The translations under genes were made by a program, and so were the position numbers. The notes under the pieces were generated by a model that was not told the origin of the DNA, made no database searches, and was given only the letters and a program-made list of their open reading frames with translations. Shown here one piece after another: positions 44,084-53,544 of a stretch of 64,000 bases of DNA. This DNA comes from Pyxidicoccus parkwaysis (GTDB lineage Bacteria > Myxococcota > Myxococcia > Myxococcales > Myxococcaceae). How positions within the stretch are numbered: position 1 is the first letter of the stretch; every line of letters begins with the position of its first letter. The DNA lies in contig NZ_CP071090.1 of assembly GCF_017301735.1 (NCBI RefSeq), forward strand, positions 2,780,001 to 2,844,000. Reading direction: 5' to 3'.

Positions 44084-46197
44084 GAGGCCATGGAGTCTAC
44101 GGATTGGGTTGCCGGAGGCGAGGAAACGGCCGGCAGGAGGAGCGTCACCTCGGCGCCTCCCGACTCGGCGTTGCGCAGGCGGATGATGCCCTGGTGCTCC
44201 TCGAGGATGCGCTGGACGATGGACAGGCCCAGGCCGGTGCCCCCACGACGCTTGCTGAAGAAGGGCTCGAAGACGTGGGGCAGGTCGTCATCGCGGAAGC
44301 CCGGCCCGGTGTCATGCACGGTGCAGCGCACCCAGTCGCGGCCATTCTCCTGCACTGCCTCCGTGGCCACGCGCACACGGGTGCCGGAAGGTGAGTGCTG
44401 CACCGCGTTCTCCACCACGTTGCGGAAGACGTGGAACAGGCGCCGCGAGTCCATGCGCACCGGCGGCAGCTCCGTGGAGACCTCGGGCACCACCGCCACA
44501 CCGGCCTGCTCCGCGGCCAGCGCGCACGCGTCCAGGGCCTCCTCCACGACGGGGCGCACGGGGCCTTCCACCCACTCGCCACGCGCGGGGCGGCCGTACT
44601 CGAACAACTCCTGCGTGAGGTGGTTGAGGCGCTTCACCTCGCCGCGCAGTACCTCGAGGTAGGGCTGCAATTCGGCGCGGGTGCCGAACGTGGCCTCCAC
44701 CGCGTCCACCACGGCGGAGATGGAGAAGAGGGGGTTGCGCACCTCGTGGGCCACGCCGGCGACGATGGCGCCCATGGCGGCCATGGTTTCGTGGCGGCGC
44801 AGGCGGGCCTGCAGCTCCATCAGCCGGGTGACTTCCGTGGCCACGAAGATGATGCGCGAGTCGTCGCCGTCCTCGACCCAGGCTCCGGACACCTCCCAGG
44901 CGCGGCCGGTGGGTGGGTCCGTCACCTCGCGCGAGGCGCTGCCGTGGGTGCGGCGCAGCACCTCGAGGAGGAGCAGGGTGCTGGAGCGCAGCGCGGTGGG
45001 GGGCGTCGTGGACAGCGGCTGGCCGGTGGGGTCCAGCCCGTCGAAGAGGGTGATGGAGGCGGCGTTGAGGCGCTGGATGACGCCGTCGGCGGAGAGGACG
45101 AGCAGGGGCGAGGAGACGGCGTCGAAGGTGCGGCGCCACTCCTGGGCGGAGCGGCGGAAGCTGGTGTGGAGGCGCTGGCGCAGGTCATCGGCGAGGCGCC
45201 GGTCGGTGACGTCGGTGACGACGCAGCCCACGTGCAGCTCCTGCTCCGAGTCGAGCGCGGAGGCGGCGGCGCGGCTGCGCACCCAGCGCACGCGGCCGTC
45301 GGAGCAGATGATGCGGTGCTCCAATTCCACCTCCGCGCCGGGGGCGAGCCTCTCGATGCAGGCGCGGTAGCGGGCGCGGTCCTCGGGGTGGACCATTTCC
45401 GCCCAGAGGGGCGGCGGGCCTCCGTCGGGGCCGGGCTGGGCGAAGGCGGAGACGGGGTAGCCGGTGGTGCGCTCGACGACGGGGGTGCAGTAGAAGTCGC
45501 GCAGCACGCCGCCGCGCAGCTTGCCGCCCCAGAGGTAGTCGGGCAGGGAGCGGGTGAGGACGTCGACGCGGTCCTCCTGCTCCTGGAGGCTGCGCTCGGC
45601 GCGCATGCGCTCGGTGAGCTCGGAGAGGGCGGCGATGACGCCGAGCACCTCGCCGCCGGTGCCGCGCACGCGCGAGTAGCTGCTGAACCAGAAGCGCGGC
45701 TCGCCGGGAGCGGCGGGGGTCTCCACCTGGAGGCAGGGGTCCTGGATGGGAGTATCGGTCTCGAGGGCCTGCTGGAGGCGGGGCGCGAGGAGGCGCCCGA
45801 GCTCGGGCATCACCTCGGCGACGTGGTGGCCGAGGTGGTTCGCCGCGGGCAGGCCATTCATGGCGGCGAGCGCGGTGTTGACGTGGACGTAGCGCAGCTC
45901 GCGGTCGAAGAAGGCGAAGCCCACGGGGGCGGCGTCCATGACGGCCTCGCGCAGGGCGCTGGCATTGGTGGCGCGCCTGAGCACGGCGAGGCGCTCCTGG
46001 TGGGCGCGGCGCGAGGCGACGGCCCAGCGCAGCGCGAGCACGCTGGTGGTGACGAGGACGAGGGCCGTGGGGATGAGGATCTGGGCCAGGCGGCTGCCAG
46101 TCTCCACACGCCCGCTCATCCAGGAGATGAGCGCGGCGGCGGCCGTGGATGTGAGGACGGCCAGCAGCAACTGACGGTGGGAGGGGGACTCGTGCAT
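44080..46197 (-). CDS. multi-PAS membrane histidine kinase
   Basis: From the ATG at 46197 the kinase has 705 residues. Two N-terminal helices (~9-27 and ~38-58) have a very short loop between them. Three PAS regions follow at ~80-195 (DAAPVGFAFFDRELRYVHVN), ~215-330 and ~355-465 (SSPLLVLSADGVIQRLNAAS). HisKA carries the phospho-accepting His in VAGVAHEVRNPLFSIS, and HATPase_c has NVVENAVQHSPSG, DTGPGF and GTGLGLSIV. It is coupled to the NtrC-type regulator by a four-base overlap. The frame extends to 46611 but the extra N-terminus is low-complexity. Confidence 0.9.
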   Translation of the reverse strand: MHESPSHRQLLLAVLTSTAAAALISWMSGRVETGSRLAQILIPTALVLVTTSVLALRWAVASRRAHQERLAVLRRATNASALREAVMDAAPVGFAFFDRELRYVHVNTALAAMNGLPAANHLGHHVAEVMPELGRLLAPRLQQALETDTPIQDPCLQVETPAAPGEPRFWFSSYSRVRGTGGEVLGVIAALSELTERMRAERSLQEQEDRVDVLTRSLPDYLWGGKLRGGVLRDFYCTPVVERTTGYPVSAFAQPGPDGGPPPLWAEMVHPEDRARYRACIERLAPGAEVELEHRIICSDGRVRWVRSRAAASALDSEQELHVGCVVTDVTDRRLADDLRQRLHTSFRRSAQEWRRTFDAVSSPLLVLSADGVIQRLNAASITLFDGLDPTGQPLSTTPPTALRSSTLLLLEVLRRTHGSASREVTDPPTGRAWEVSGAWVEDGDDSRIIFVATEVTRLMELQARLRRHETMAAMGAIVAGVAHEVRNPLFSISAVVDAVEATFGTRAELQPYLEVLRGEVKRLNHLTQELFEYGRPARGEWVEGPVRPVVEEALDACALAAEQAGVAVVPEVSTELPPVRMDSRRLFHVFRNVVENAVQHSPSGTRVRVATEAVQENGRDWVRCTVHDTGPGFRDDDLPHVFEPFFSKRRGGTGLGLSIVQRILEEHQGIIRLRNAESGGAEVTLLLPAVSSPPATQSVDSMAS

Positions 46198-46327
46198 ACG
46201 GTGTGGGCGCGGACGCGCGAGCCTAAACCGGAATGGGACTCCGGACTCTTGCGGATGGATATTTTGACTGACACCCCGGTGGCAGGGCTTGCGGGGGGAC
46301 GGGCCCTTCGAGGCGCGGTACCAGGCA

Positions 46328-47008
46328 TCAAGTCGCGGGTTGCTCGGCCCCAGCGGCCTGTTGCCGCGAGGCGAGCGACAACAGCTCACGCACCTCTTCA
46401 TCCGAGGTCTGCGCGAAGTCGCGGTACCACAGGCCCACGGCGTAGAAGGGCTCCGGCCCGCGCGCGCAGAGGACCTCGTCTGCCTCGGCGGCCAGGTCTT
46501 CACACGACTCGACGGCACCCACCGGCACGGCGACCACGATTCGCGCGGGCCCCTGCTGCCGGAGCGCGGCCACCGCCGCGCGCATCGTGGTGCCCGTGGC
46601 CAGGCCATCATCCACCAGAATCACCGTGTGTCCGCGCACGTCCGGCGGCGGGCGTCCATCTCTGTAGCGTTCCTCACGCCGTCGAAGCTCACGCCCCTCG
46701 CGCTCGGCCGTGGCGTCGATTTGCTCCCGCGTCACGCCCAGCTCTTCCACCACCTCGCGGTTGATGACGCGTACTCCTCCCGAGGCAATCGCCCCCATGG
46801 CCAGCTCCTCATGCGAGGGCGCTCCCAGCTTGCGCACGAGGAACACGTCGAGCGGCGCGCCCAGGGCCTTGGCGACCTCGTAGGCCACTGGCACTCCACC
46901 TCTCGGCAACGCCAGCACCAGCGTGTCCGGCTGGTGCTCGTACCGCGACAACAGGCCCGCGAGCACACGGCCTCCCTCATAACGGTCCAGGAACTCGGGC
47001 CCACGCAT
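46328..47008 (-). CDS. phosphoribosyltransferase-domain protein
   Basis: The 226-residue protein has the PRPP-binding motif VILVDDGLATGTTM and a hood region (ALPRGGVPVAYEVAKALGAP, DVFLVRKLGAPSHEELAMGA) of the type I phosphoribosyltransferase fold. This PRTase group occurs beside stress and envelope genes and its base substrate is not known; purine salvage cannot be assumed. It is a single gene, 93 bp from the Pro-rich gene. Confidence 0.8.
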   Translation of the reverse strand: MRGPEFLDRYEGGRVLAGLLSRYEHQPDTLVLALPRGGVPVAYEVAKALGAPLDVFLVRKLGAPSHEELAMGAIASGGVRVINREVVEELGVTREQIDATAEREGRELRRREERYRDGRPPPDVRGHTVILVDDGLATGTTMRAAVAALRQQGPARIVVAVPVGAVESCEDLAAEADEVLCARGPEPFYAVGLWYRDFAQTSDEEVRELLSLASRQQAAGAEQPAT

Positions 47009-47101
47009 GCTCCGCTCCTCCCGTCCCCGCGTCGGGACATGGTCTCCCCAAGGAAGCTGGGCACCTCGCGAGGCGAGGGGAACGGTTCCGCTGGAGCGCG
47101 G

Positions 47102-47320
47102 CTATGCGATGATCTCCGGCTTGCCCGGCTGCGTGGGCATGGGCGGGTCATGGATGCCGGGTGGCTTGATGTCCGGCGGCGCGGGCGGCTCGATTTCCGG
47201 CGGCGCGCGCGTGGGTGGCTCGATCTGCGGCGGCTGGCGGGTGGGTGGCTCGCGCTCGGGCGGCTTGCCCGGCTCCGGGGTCTTCACGGGCTCTCCAGGC
47301 GTGGTCTGCGGTCCAGCCAT
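47102..47320 (-). CDS. 72-residue proline-rich protein
   Basis: From the ATG at 47320 the product has 72 residues. About a third are proline, in imperfect PPTRxPPxIEPP repeats (EPPTRQPPQIEPPTRAPP, EIEPPAPPDIKPPG). There is no signal peptide or membrane helix. It would be an extended, disordered chain, possibly a polyproline ligand. I do not recognise a family. GGAG precedes the ATG by 9 bases. The gene is divergent from the TPM gene, with 207 bp between. Confidence 0.5.
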   Translation of the reverse strand: MAGPQTTPGEPVKTPEPGKPPEREPPTRQPPQIEPPTRAPPEIEPPAPPDIKPPGIHDPPMPTQPGKPEIIA

Positions 47321-47513
47321 GCGTCGTGTCTCCTCGCTCCTTCGGAAGTCCAGCAGCCCGTTCACCTTGGGCACGCGCGGGCAGACGGGCACCGTCCCCG
47401 TCGCACACTGAACTCGGAGCCCTCGCTCGCCCGGCTGCCCGGGAGCCGGGGTACCCATGCACCCGCGCCGGACTCCATCGGCAGCCTGTCCCAGGGGCAG
47501 GCAGGCGCTCTGC

Positions 47514-47519
47514 TAGAGT
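47514..47519 (+). promoter_or_regulatory. -10-like TAGAGT next to the start codon
   Basis: TAGAGT fits TANNNT and lies 8 bases before the ATG at 47528, which lacks a Shine-Dalgarno sequence. Transcription starting ~7 bases downstream would give a leaderless mRNA. Confidence 0.4.
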
Positions 47520-47527
47520 CCGCGCCC

Positions 47528-48676
47528 ATGCGCGCATGGCTGAGCTGGCTCGTCCTCTTCTGCGTCCTGGGCACGCCGGCCCTGGGTGTCACGGTGCAGA
47601 AGGTGCCCCGTCCACCCCGAGGCACGTGGACGGTGGACCTCACGCCGTCCCACGTCCTCACGCAGGCGACGAAGGCGGAGGTGAACCGCATCGCCAACGA
47701 GCTGAACGACCGCGGGCTCGGCCAGCTCGCAGTGGTCGTGGTGGGCACCACGTCGGGACAGCCCTCGCGCATGTTCGCGCTGGACCTCTTCAACCGCTGG
47801 GGCATCGGTCATGCCGGCCGGAACGATGGCGTGCTGCTCTTCGTCGCGCTGAGCGACCGCAAGGCGGAGATCATCCTCGGAGACGGAGTGAATGGACCCG
47901 AAGACCAGCGGGCCAGCGACGCGGTGATGGCGGACGACGTCGTGCCCGGCTTCAAACGCAATGACCCGAACGCCGCCGTCCTCCAGGGCGCTCTCGGGCT
48001 GAAGGCGCTCCTCGAGAACGCACGCCTCAACAATCCCAACGCGGCGGCTGCGAGCACCGACGCGCCCATCTCCATGGGTGCTGTCGCAGACACGGACCCC
48101 CAGCCCGCGACGACGGAGCCCTACGTGTCCAGGCCGGAGGAGCCTTCGTCCTCATCGGGCCTCGGCTTCGTCGTTGGAGGCGCGGGCGTGCTCGGAGCCG
48201 CGGGCCTGGCCGGCCGCGCATGGTTCCGCCGCCGCCCGCGCAAGTGCGGCAGGTGCGGCAACCTGCGCGTGCGGCTCGATGAGCGCGCCGACAACGCCCA
48301 CCTCGACGCGGGCCAGCGCTTCGAGGAGTCGCTGGGCTCGGTGGACTACGACGTCTGGTGGTGCGACCCCTGCGAGGACGCGCTCGTGGAGCGCTACGGC
48401 GCGCTGTTCACCTCATTCTCGCGCTGCTCCCGGTGCAACTACGTCACCGTCAAGCAGACGAGCCGGACGCTGGTCTCCGCGACGTATGACCACGGCGGAG
48501 AGGTGGAGGTGACGCGCACCTGCGGTCACTGCGACCACGTGACGACCTCCCGTCACTCCACGCCACGACGCACCCGGCCCTCGTCCAGCTCCTCCTCCAG
48601 GTCCTCGTCTCGCAGCAGCGGCTCCTCGTTCGGAGGAGGGCGCTCGTCGGGCGGCGGCTCCAGCGGAAGCTGGTAG
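47528..48676 (+). CDS. TPM-domain protein with zinc-ribbon-like C-terminus
   Basis: The product has 382 residues. The signal peptide (~1-20, TPALG) is followed by a TPM domain (~25-165; TKAEVNRIANELNDRGLGQL, GIGHAGRNDGVLLFVALSDR, EIILGDGVNGPEDQRASD), the fold of TLP18.3/Psb32 and YgcG proteins. A membrane helix (~210-230) leads to a cytoplasmic part with CxxC pairs (KCGRCGNL, WWCDPCED, RCSRCNYV, TCGHCDHV), probably two zinc ribbons. A Ser/Gly/Arg-rich tail ends the protein. It may link envelope state to a cytoplasmic partner. It converges on the triple-PAS kinase gene. Confidence 0.8.
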   Translation: MRAWLSWLVLFCVLGTPALGVTVQKVPRPPRGTWTVDLTPSHVLTQATKAEVNRIANELNDRGLGQLAVVVVGTTSGQPSRMFALDLFNRWGIGHAGRNDGVLLFVALSDRKAEIILGDGVNGPEDQRASDAVMADDVVPGFKRNDPNAAVLQGALGLKALLENARLNNPNAAAASTDAPISMGAVADTDPQPATTEPYVSRPEEPSSSSGLGFVVGGAGVLGAAGLAGRAWFRRRPRKCGRCGNLRVRLDERADNAHLDAGQRFEESLGSVDYDVWWCDPCEDALVERYGALFTSFSRCSRCNYVTVKQTSRTLVSATYDHGGEVEVTRTCGHCDHVTTSRHSTPRRTRPSSSSSSRSSSRSSGSSFGGGRSSGGGSSGSW

Positions 48677-48682
48677 TCGCGC

Positions 48683-50482
48683 TCACACGGTTGACGACGA
48701 AGCCACCGCCTCAGCCGTAACGGTGCGAGGCAGCCGCACGGTGAACACCGTGCCTTCCTCCTCCGACGAGCGCACGGAGATGCTCCCTCCGTGGGCCCGG
48801 ACGAGCTGCTGGACGATGTAGAGCCCGAGCCCCAGTCCTCGCCGTCCTCCATTGCCGCCCGCCTGTTTGAACGGGTCGAAGATGTGCGGCAGCGATTCCG
48901 GAGGCACGGGCGTCCCGGCATTGCACACGGTCAGCACCGCGTCCGGGCCCTCGGCCACCACGGTGACTCGCACGGGCGCCACCGCGTCCCCGTGCGCCAG
49001 CGCATTGCCCACCAGGTTGGACACCACCTGCGCGAGCCGGTCCGGGTCCCACTCGCCCGCATGGGCTCCACGCGCGCAGGACAGCAGCACCCGGCCCGGG
49101 TACGTCAGCTCGAACTCGGCCATGGTGGCCTGCACCAGGTCGCACAAGTCCATGCGCCGCCGCTCCAGCGGAATGCCTCCGCCCACGGACGCACGCGTGA
49201 AGTCCAGCAGGTCGGCAATCATCCGCGCCATCCGCTCCGCGCTGGTGGCGATGCGCCGCACGCCCGACATCACGGGCTCGGAGAGCTCCTCCTGTCTCAG
49301 AAGCAACTGGGTTGCGAGTGAGATGTGCGACAGCGGGTTGCGCAGGTCATGCCCGACGATGCCCAGCAGCCTGTCGCGGAACTGCTCCGCGCGCTTCGCC
49401 TCGCTGACGTCGCGGAAGAAGACGGCGATGCCACCCTCGCGCGTGGGGTAGGCGCTGACGCTCGTCCAGAGGTCGAGCGGCGCGTAGTACTCGTCGAACC
49501 GCACCGGCACCTGCTCCTCCACCACGCGGTGGTACTCCACCCAGTACTTCGAATCCGGCCGGGCGGTCTCCGGGAACACGTCCCAGAAGACGCGCCCCAG
49601 GGCTTCCTCGCGGCGCGTGCGCAGCAGGCGCTCCTCGTTCTCGTTCACCAGCACGAAGCGGTAGCCATGGTCGAGGACGAACACCGCGTCGCCGTGCGCC
49701 AGCACCTCCACCGCCCTCTCGTGCTCGACGCGCTCGCGCTTGTGCTCGGTGATGTCGTGGAAGAAGACGGAGAAGCCCCCTTCCTCGTTCGGGTGCGCGC
49801 GGACCTCGAACCAGCGGTTCCACGGGACGTAGAGCGTCTCGAACGACTCGGGCGCGCCCTGCTCGAGCACGTGGCGGTAGTGCTCCTCCAATTCCGAGCC
49901 ATGGGCCTCGGGGAAGACCTCCCAGAAGGTGCGCCCCACGCTCTCCTCGCGGCGCACCCCGAGCAACTGCTCCGCGCGCGCATTCATGTCGATGAGGCGC
50001 CACTGCGCGTCCAGCGCGTAGAAGCCGTCGGACATGCTCTCGAGCAGTCGCGCGCGCTGGAACAGGGCTCTCTCCACCTCAATGCGGCCATGCACGCGCT
50101 CGGTGACGTCGACGACGGTGCCCAGGAAGCGCGTGGGCCGGCCCTCCACGTCGAAGAAGGTGCGCCCGTTGGCGGCCACCCAGCGCACGCCCCGGGTGGT
50201 GAGGATGCGGTACTCCACCGAGAAATGGCCGGGGCCCTCCGGCCGCAGCGCCTGTCGCACCAGGGTCTGCGTCTTCACCCGGTCCCTGGGGTGCACGCGC
50301 AGCAGGAAGTCCTCCAGGCCCATCGGCGTGCTGGGGGACAGGCCGAAGAGGGCGCGGGCCCGCTCGTCCCACAGCATCTCTCCCGTGCGCGGGTCATAGT
50401 CCCACGTGCCCAGGCCGGTGGCCTCCACGGCCAGCCGTAGGCTCTCCTGCTCCTGCTCGATGAAGTCCGCATCCAGCGTCAT
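48683..50482 (-). CDS. triple-PAS soluble histidine kinase
   Basis: From the ATG at 50482 (GAGGTG 5-6 bases upstream) the product has 599 residues, without membrane segments. Three PAS domains lie at ~20-135 (GLGTWDYDPRTGEMLWDERA), ~150-260 (MSDGFYALDAQWRLIDMNAR) and ~275-385 (HGDAVFVLDHGYRFVLVNEN). The HisKA domain carries the phospho-accepting His in LGIVGHDLRNPLSHIS, and HATPase_c has NLVGNALAHGD, CNAGTPVP and GLGLGLYIVQQ. It is an orphan kinase; the tandem EVFPEAHG and DVFPETAR motifs show the second and third PAS arose by duplication. Confidence 0.9.
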   Translation of the reverse strand: MTLDADFIEQEQESLRLAVEATGLGTWDYDPRTGEMLWDERARALFGLSPSTPMGLEDFLLRVHPRDRVKTQTLVRQALRPEGPGHFSVEYRILTTRGVRWVAANGRTFFDVEGRPTRFLGTVVDVTERVHGRIEVERALFQRARLLESMSDGFYALDAQWRLIDMNARAEQLLGVRREESVGRTFWEVFPEAHGSELEEHYRHVLEQGAPESFETLYVPWNRWFEVRAHPNEEGGFSVFFHDITEHKRERVEHERAVEVLAHGDAVFVLDHGYRFVLVNENEERLLRTRREEALGRVFWDVFPETARPDSKYWVEYHRVVEEQVPVRFDEYYAPLDLWTSVSAYPTREGGIAVFFRDVSEAKRAEQFRDRLLGIVGHDLRNPLSHISLATQLLLRQEELSEPVMSGVRRIATSAERMARMIADLLDFTRASVGGGIPLERRRMDLCDLVQATMAEFELTYPGRVLLSCARGAHAGEWDPDRLAQVVSNLVGNALAHGDAVAPVRVTVVAEGPDAVLTVCNAGTPVPPESLPHIFDPFKQAGGNGGRRGLGLGLYIVQQLVRAHGGSISVRSSEEEGTVFTVRLPRTVTAEAVASSSTV

Positions 50483-50584
50483 GCCGCACCTCGGCCCCCC
50501 GGGACTCTCTTGGGAGGTGGACCCGGCCCGGTCGTTTCGGAAGGGGTCCAGCGGCTGCCTGCCCTCCGTCCGACGCAGGGTTTG

Positions 50585-50609
50585 CGCACCGCTCGCGCGA
50601 GCATGTGCG
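50585..50609. promoter_or_regulatory. nested palindrome between divergent genes
   Basis: The core GCTCGCGCGAGC (50591-50602) is a perfect 12-base palindrome, framed by CGCAC at 50585-50589 and GTGCG at 50605-50609. It lies between the start of the triple-PAS kinase gene and that of the secreted unknown and may be a regulator site or an mRNA hairpin. Confidence 0.4.
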
Positions 50610-50722
50610 GGGCGCACTTTCTGCGTCCGCCCTCCAAGCCATGACCCACGAAGCGGCTGGCGCGACGCTTGCTCAAGCATGCGGAAGTCGGGCCCGAAGT
50701 GGGCCGGCGGACGGGAGGCCCC

Positions 50723-51553
50723 ATGGCCCTGCGTGATGCGATTCCGGTGTGCCTCTACCTGCTGCTCGGCGCGAGCGTGGGGGAGGCGAGCGGGCTGGAG
50801 CCCGGCTCTCCCCTGATGGCGCCCCAACGTCCGGCGACGGAGAAGGCCACGCCCCAGCGCGCGCAGGAGCTGTCCCTGACGCACTTCCTCGAGTCCCCGG
50901 GCAAGGAGCCCGCGCGCGTGAAGCTGTGGCTGCAATACAACCGCGAGGCACGCGCACTCGAAGCGGGCGCGCGCGAGTTCCTGGAGCGCCTCATCCAGAT
51001 TTCCGCCGAGGCCCCGAAGGAAATCATCTTCTCGCACGAGCGCGTGATGCTCGACGCGGAGGCCCTGGCCACGGATGGTGAGCTGGTGGCGCTCGCGGAC
51101 GCGCGCACGGAGTTGCTGGCGCGGCTGGGCCGCACGGACCCGGACTTCAACGTCCTCGAAGGGGAGACGCCGCCGCCCTGGTCGCCGGAGGGGCGCGTGG
51201 ACCGCGAGGCGCTGACGGGCCTCGTCTTCGCGCGCACGGGCCGCGCCGCGGCACTGCCTCCGGACCTGGACCGGTTGCTGGTGGAATTGGCCTCGCTGGA
51301 CAAGCGCCTGGGCGCGCACGAGCAGCAGCTCCTGCCCGTGGCGGAGGAGGCGCTGGGCGCGGTGCTGCTGGGCCTCGCCTCGGGAGAAGCGACGATGGCG
51401 GAGGTGGTGCACGGCCTCCACTTCCTGAAGCACCAGCAGCGGCGCCGTCTGGACCTGCGCCTCCAGCGCGAGCTGCTCCTGCTGGAGGTGGCGCGGCGGG
51501 CCGGCTGCACGGTGGAGGACCTGCCCCGGGCCACGGCGCCGGACGCGGGCTGA
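50723..51553 (+). CDS. secreted hypothetical protein
   Basis: From the ATG at 50723 (GGGAGG 4 bases upstream) the product has 276 residues. A signal peptide (~1-22, IPVCLYLLLGASVGEASG) is followed by a low-complexity segment (to ~50) and a largely helical, Glu/Arg/Leu-rich region (NREARALEAGAREFLERLIQ, LLVELASLDKRLGAHEQQLL, RLDLRLQRELLLLEVARR) that may form a coiled coil. I do not recognise a family. A frame open upstream to a TTG at 50669 is rejected because the signal sequence starts at 50723. The region before it is shared with the divergent kinase gene. Confidence 0.55.
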   Translation: MALRDAIPVCLYLLLGASVGEASGLEPGSPLMAPQRPATEKATPQRAQELSLTHFLESPGKEPARVKLWLQYNREARALEAGAREFLERLIQISAEAPKEIIFSHERVMLDAEALATDGELVALADARTELLARLGRTDPDFNVLEGETPPPWSPEGRVDREALTGLVFARTGRAAALPPDLDRLLVELASLDKRLGAHEQQLLPVAEEALGAVLLGLASGEATMAEVVHGLHFLKHQQRRRLDLRLQRELLLLEVARRAGCTVEDLPRATAPDAG

Positions 51554-51644
51554 GGCGCCCGGCGCGCGTCGCGTGACGGCCGGGTGGCGTTGTCCGGTGG
51601 AAGGAGCTGGAAGGAAGTCCCTGCTCCCGGCCGTTTCTCCCGGT

Positions 51645-51650
51645 TAGGCT
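51645..51650 (+). promoter_or_regulatory. -10-like TAGGCT near the start codon
   Basis: TAGGCT lies 15 bases before the ATG at 51666, which lacks a Shine-Dalgarno sequence, implying a very short 5' leader. Confidence 0.35.
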
Positions 51651-51665
51651 CTCAACCCAGACACC

Positions 51666-52856
51666 ATGGCGGAAACCCTGCTCGAGGAATTGAAACGATA
51701 CGTGGGCTTCGGCAAGGAGGACGAGCAGGCGCTCGTCACCCTCCATGCCATCGCGCAGCCGCACTTCCCCCGCATCGCCCGCGTTTTCTACGACCGCATC
51801 CTGGAGCACGAGGGTGCGCGCCAGGCGCTGGAGGGCGGCGAGAGCCAGGTCGGCCACCTGCGCGGGACGCTGGAAATATGGATGAGCCAGCTCATGCGCG
51901 GCCCGTGGGACGAGGCCTACTACGAGCTGCGCTGCCGCATCGGCCGCATGCACGTGCGCATCTCCCTGCCGCAGCACTACATGTTCGGCGCGATGAACGT
52001 GCTGCGCCAGGAGCTCAACGGCGTCATCGACGACGCGTACCTCCACCAGCCGGAGCAACTGCGCGTCACGCGCGTGGCGCTGGGGAAGATTCTGGATTTG
52101 GAGCTGGCCATCATGCTCCACACCTACCGCGAGGACCTGCTCGCGCAGCAGGCGCGCAGCGAGCGGCTCTCCACCTTCGGCCAGCTCGTGGGCTCCATCG
52201 GCCATGAGCTGCGCAACCCGCTCGGCGTCATCGAGACGTCGCTCTACATCCTCAAGGGCCGCCCCGGCGCCGTGGACGAGCGCACCGCCAAGCACCTGGG
52301 CCGCATCGGCGAGCAGGTGGCCCTCGCCAACCGCATCGTCTCCGACCTGCTGGACATGATTCGCGACCGCCCCCTGCAACGGCAGGAGGTGTGGCTGGAC
52401 GAGGTGTGGACGGAGGCAACCTCCGCCGTGCAGCGACCGGAGTCGGTGACGCTGCGCGAGGAGGGGCTCGCATCGCTGCCGCCGGTGCAGGGCGACGCGA
52501 TTCAATTGCGACAGGTGTTCGTCAACCTGCTGGAGAACGCGACGCAGGCGCTGGAGGAGACGGGAGGCGCCGTGACGCTGACGGCCAGCACCCCCGAGCC
52601 CGGCGTGGCGGAATTGGTGCTGGAGGACACGGGCCCCGGCGTGAGCGACACCATCCGCCGCCGCCTCTTCGAGCCGCTGATGACGACGAAGGCCCGGGGC
52701 ATCGGCCTGGGGCTGCCGCTCGTCAAGCGCATCCTGGAGCGACATGGTGGCAGCATCGCCTATGCGCCCCGCCCCGGTGCCGGCGCGCGCTTCGTGCTCC
52801 GGCTTCCCCTCACTCCCGCGGAGGACGTCCATGCGTCGGTACCTTCTGCTGGATGA
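51666..52856 (+). CDS. globin-coupled sensor histidine kinase
   Basis: The product has 396 residues. The N-terminal ~155 form a protoglobin-type sensor domain ([60 protein letters not shown]), with His96 the likely proximal heme ligand; the expected signals are O2, NO, CO or redox state. HisKA has His180 ([14 protein letters not shown]) and HATPase_c has [19 protein letters not shown] and [11 protein letters not shown]. There is no membrane segment. The following receiver gene starts 26 bases before this gene ends, and a receiver-kinase gene follows that, so the three form one pathway. Confidence 0.88.
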   Translation: MAETLLEELKRYVGFGKEDEQALVTLHAIAQPHFPRIARVFYDRILEHEGARQALEGGESQVGHLRGTLEIWMSQLMRGPWDEAYYELRCRIGRMHVRISLPQHYMFGAMNVLRQELNGVIDDAYLHQPEQLRVTRVALGKILDLELAIMLHTYREDLLAQQARSERLSTFGQLVGSIGHELRNPLGVIETSLYILKGRPGAVDERTAKHLGRIGEQVALANRIVSDLLDMIRDRPLQRQEVWLDEVWTEATSAVQRPESVTLREEGLASLPPVQGDAIQLRQVFVNLLENATQALEETGGAVTLTASTPEPGVAELVLEDTGPGVSDTIRRRLFEPLMTTKARGIGLGLPLVKRILERHGGSIAYAPRPGAGARFVLRLPLTPAEDVHASVPSAG

Positions 52857-53544
52857 CAACCGTGCGTTCGCGGAGAACCTCGCCGAAATCCTCCGCGACG
52901 AAGGCGCGCAGGCCGAGGTCGTCACCAACGGCGACGAGGCGCTGCGGCTCGCGCGCACCACGCGCTTCGACGCGCTGCTGACGGACATGCGCATGCCCGG
53001 CATGTCCGGCGCGGACGCGGTGCACCACCTGCGCCGCGTGGACCCGGGGCTGGCCGCCGTGGTCATCACCGCGTATCCCGGCGAGGACGACTTGGAGACG
53101 GCGCGGCGCGAGGGGCTGCTCGCGGTGCTGCCCAAGCCGGTGCCCATTCCCACGCTGGTGGAGCTGCTGTCCGGCGCCCGGCGCGACGGGCTGGTGGTGC
53201 TGGTGGAGGATGACCCGGCGCTGAGCGACAACCTCGGCGAGGTGCTGCGCGCGCGGGGCTTCTCGTGCGTGACGGCGGCCTCGGTGCTGGACACGGACCG
53301 CATCGCCTGCGTGGAGCCCTTCGCCGCGCTGGTGGACCTGCGGCTGCCCGGCGGCCCGGACGGCGAGGCCCTGCGGCGCCTGCGCGAGCGCTACCCGAAG
53401 CTGCCCGTCTACATCATGACCGCCTACCCGGACATGGTGCCGGTGGAGGGGACCTCGGGCGTCTTCTCCAAACCCTTCGACACCCGCGTACTGGTGCAGG
53501 CGCTGGAGTCGGCGCACGCCGCGCGCGCCTCCCACGTCCCATGA
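52831..53544 (+). CDS. tandem double-receiver protein
   Basis: The 237-residue protein consists of two CheY-like receivers and nothing else. The first (~1-115) has Asp52 ([12 protein letters not shown]) and Lys102 (LPKPVP). The second (~120-237) has Asp169 ([13 protein letters not shown]) and Lys in FSKPFD. GGAGG lies 6 bases before the ATG at 52831. The gene overlaps the globin kinase by 26 bases and the next gene by four (ATGA). With no output domain it must pass phosphate or act by protein contact, perhaps as a phosphate sink or integrator between the two kinases. Confidence 0.9.
   Translation: MRRYLLLDDNRAFAENLAEILRDEGAQAEVVTNGDEALRLARTTRFDALLTDMRMPGMSGADAVHHLRRVDPGLAAVVITAYPGEDDLETARREGLLAVLPKPVPIPTLVELLSGARRDGLVVLVEDDPALSDNLGEVLRARGFSCVTAASVLDTDRIACVEPFAALVDLRLPGGPDGEALRRLRERYPKLPVYIMTAYPDMVPVEGTSGVFSKPFDTRVLVQALESAHAARASHVP

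Noticed and set aside
44395-46764. 789-codon open frame on the plus strand
   Set aside because: Antisense to the multi-PAS kinase; no domain or start signal.
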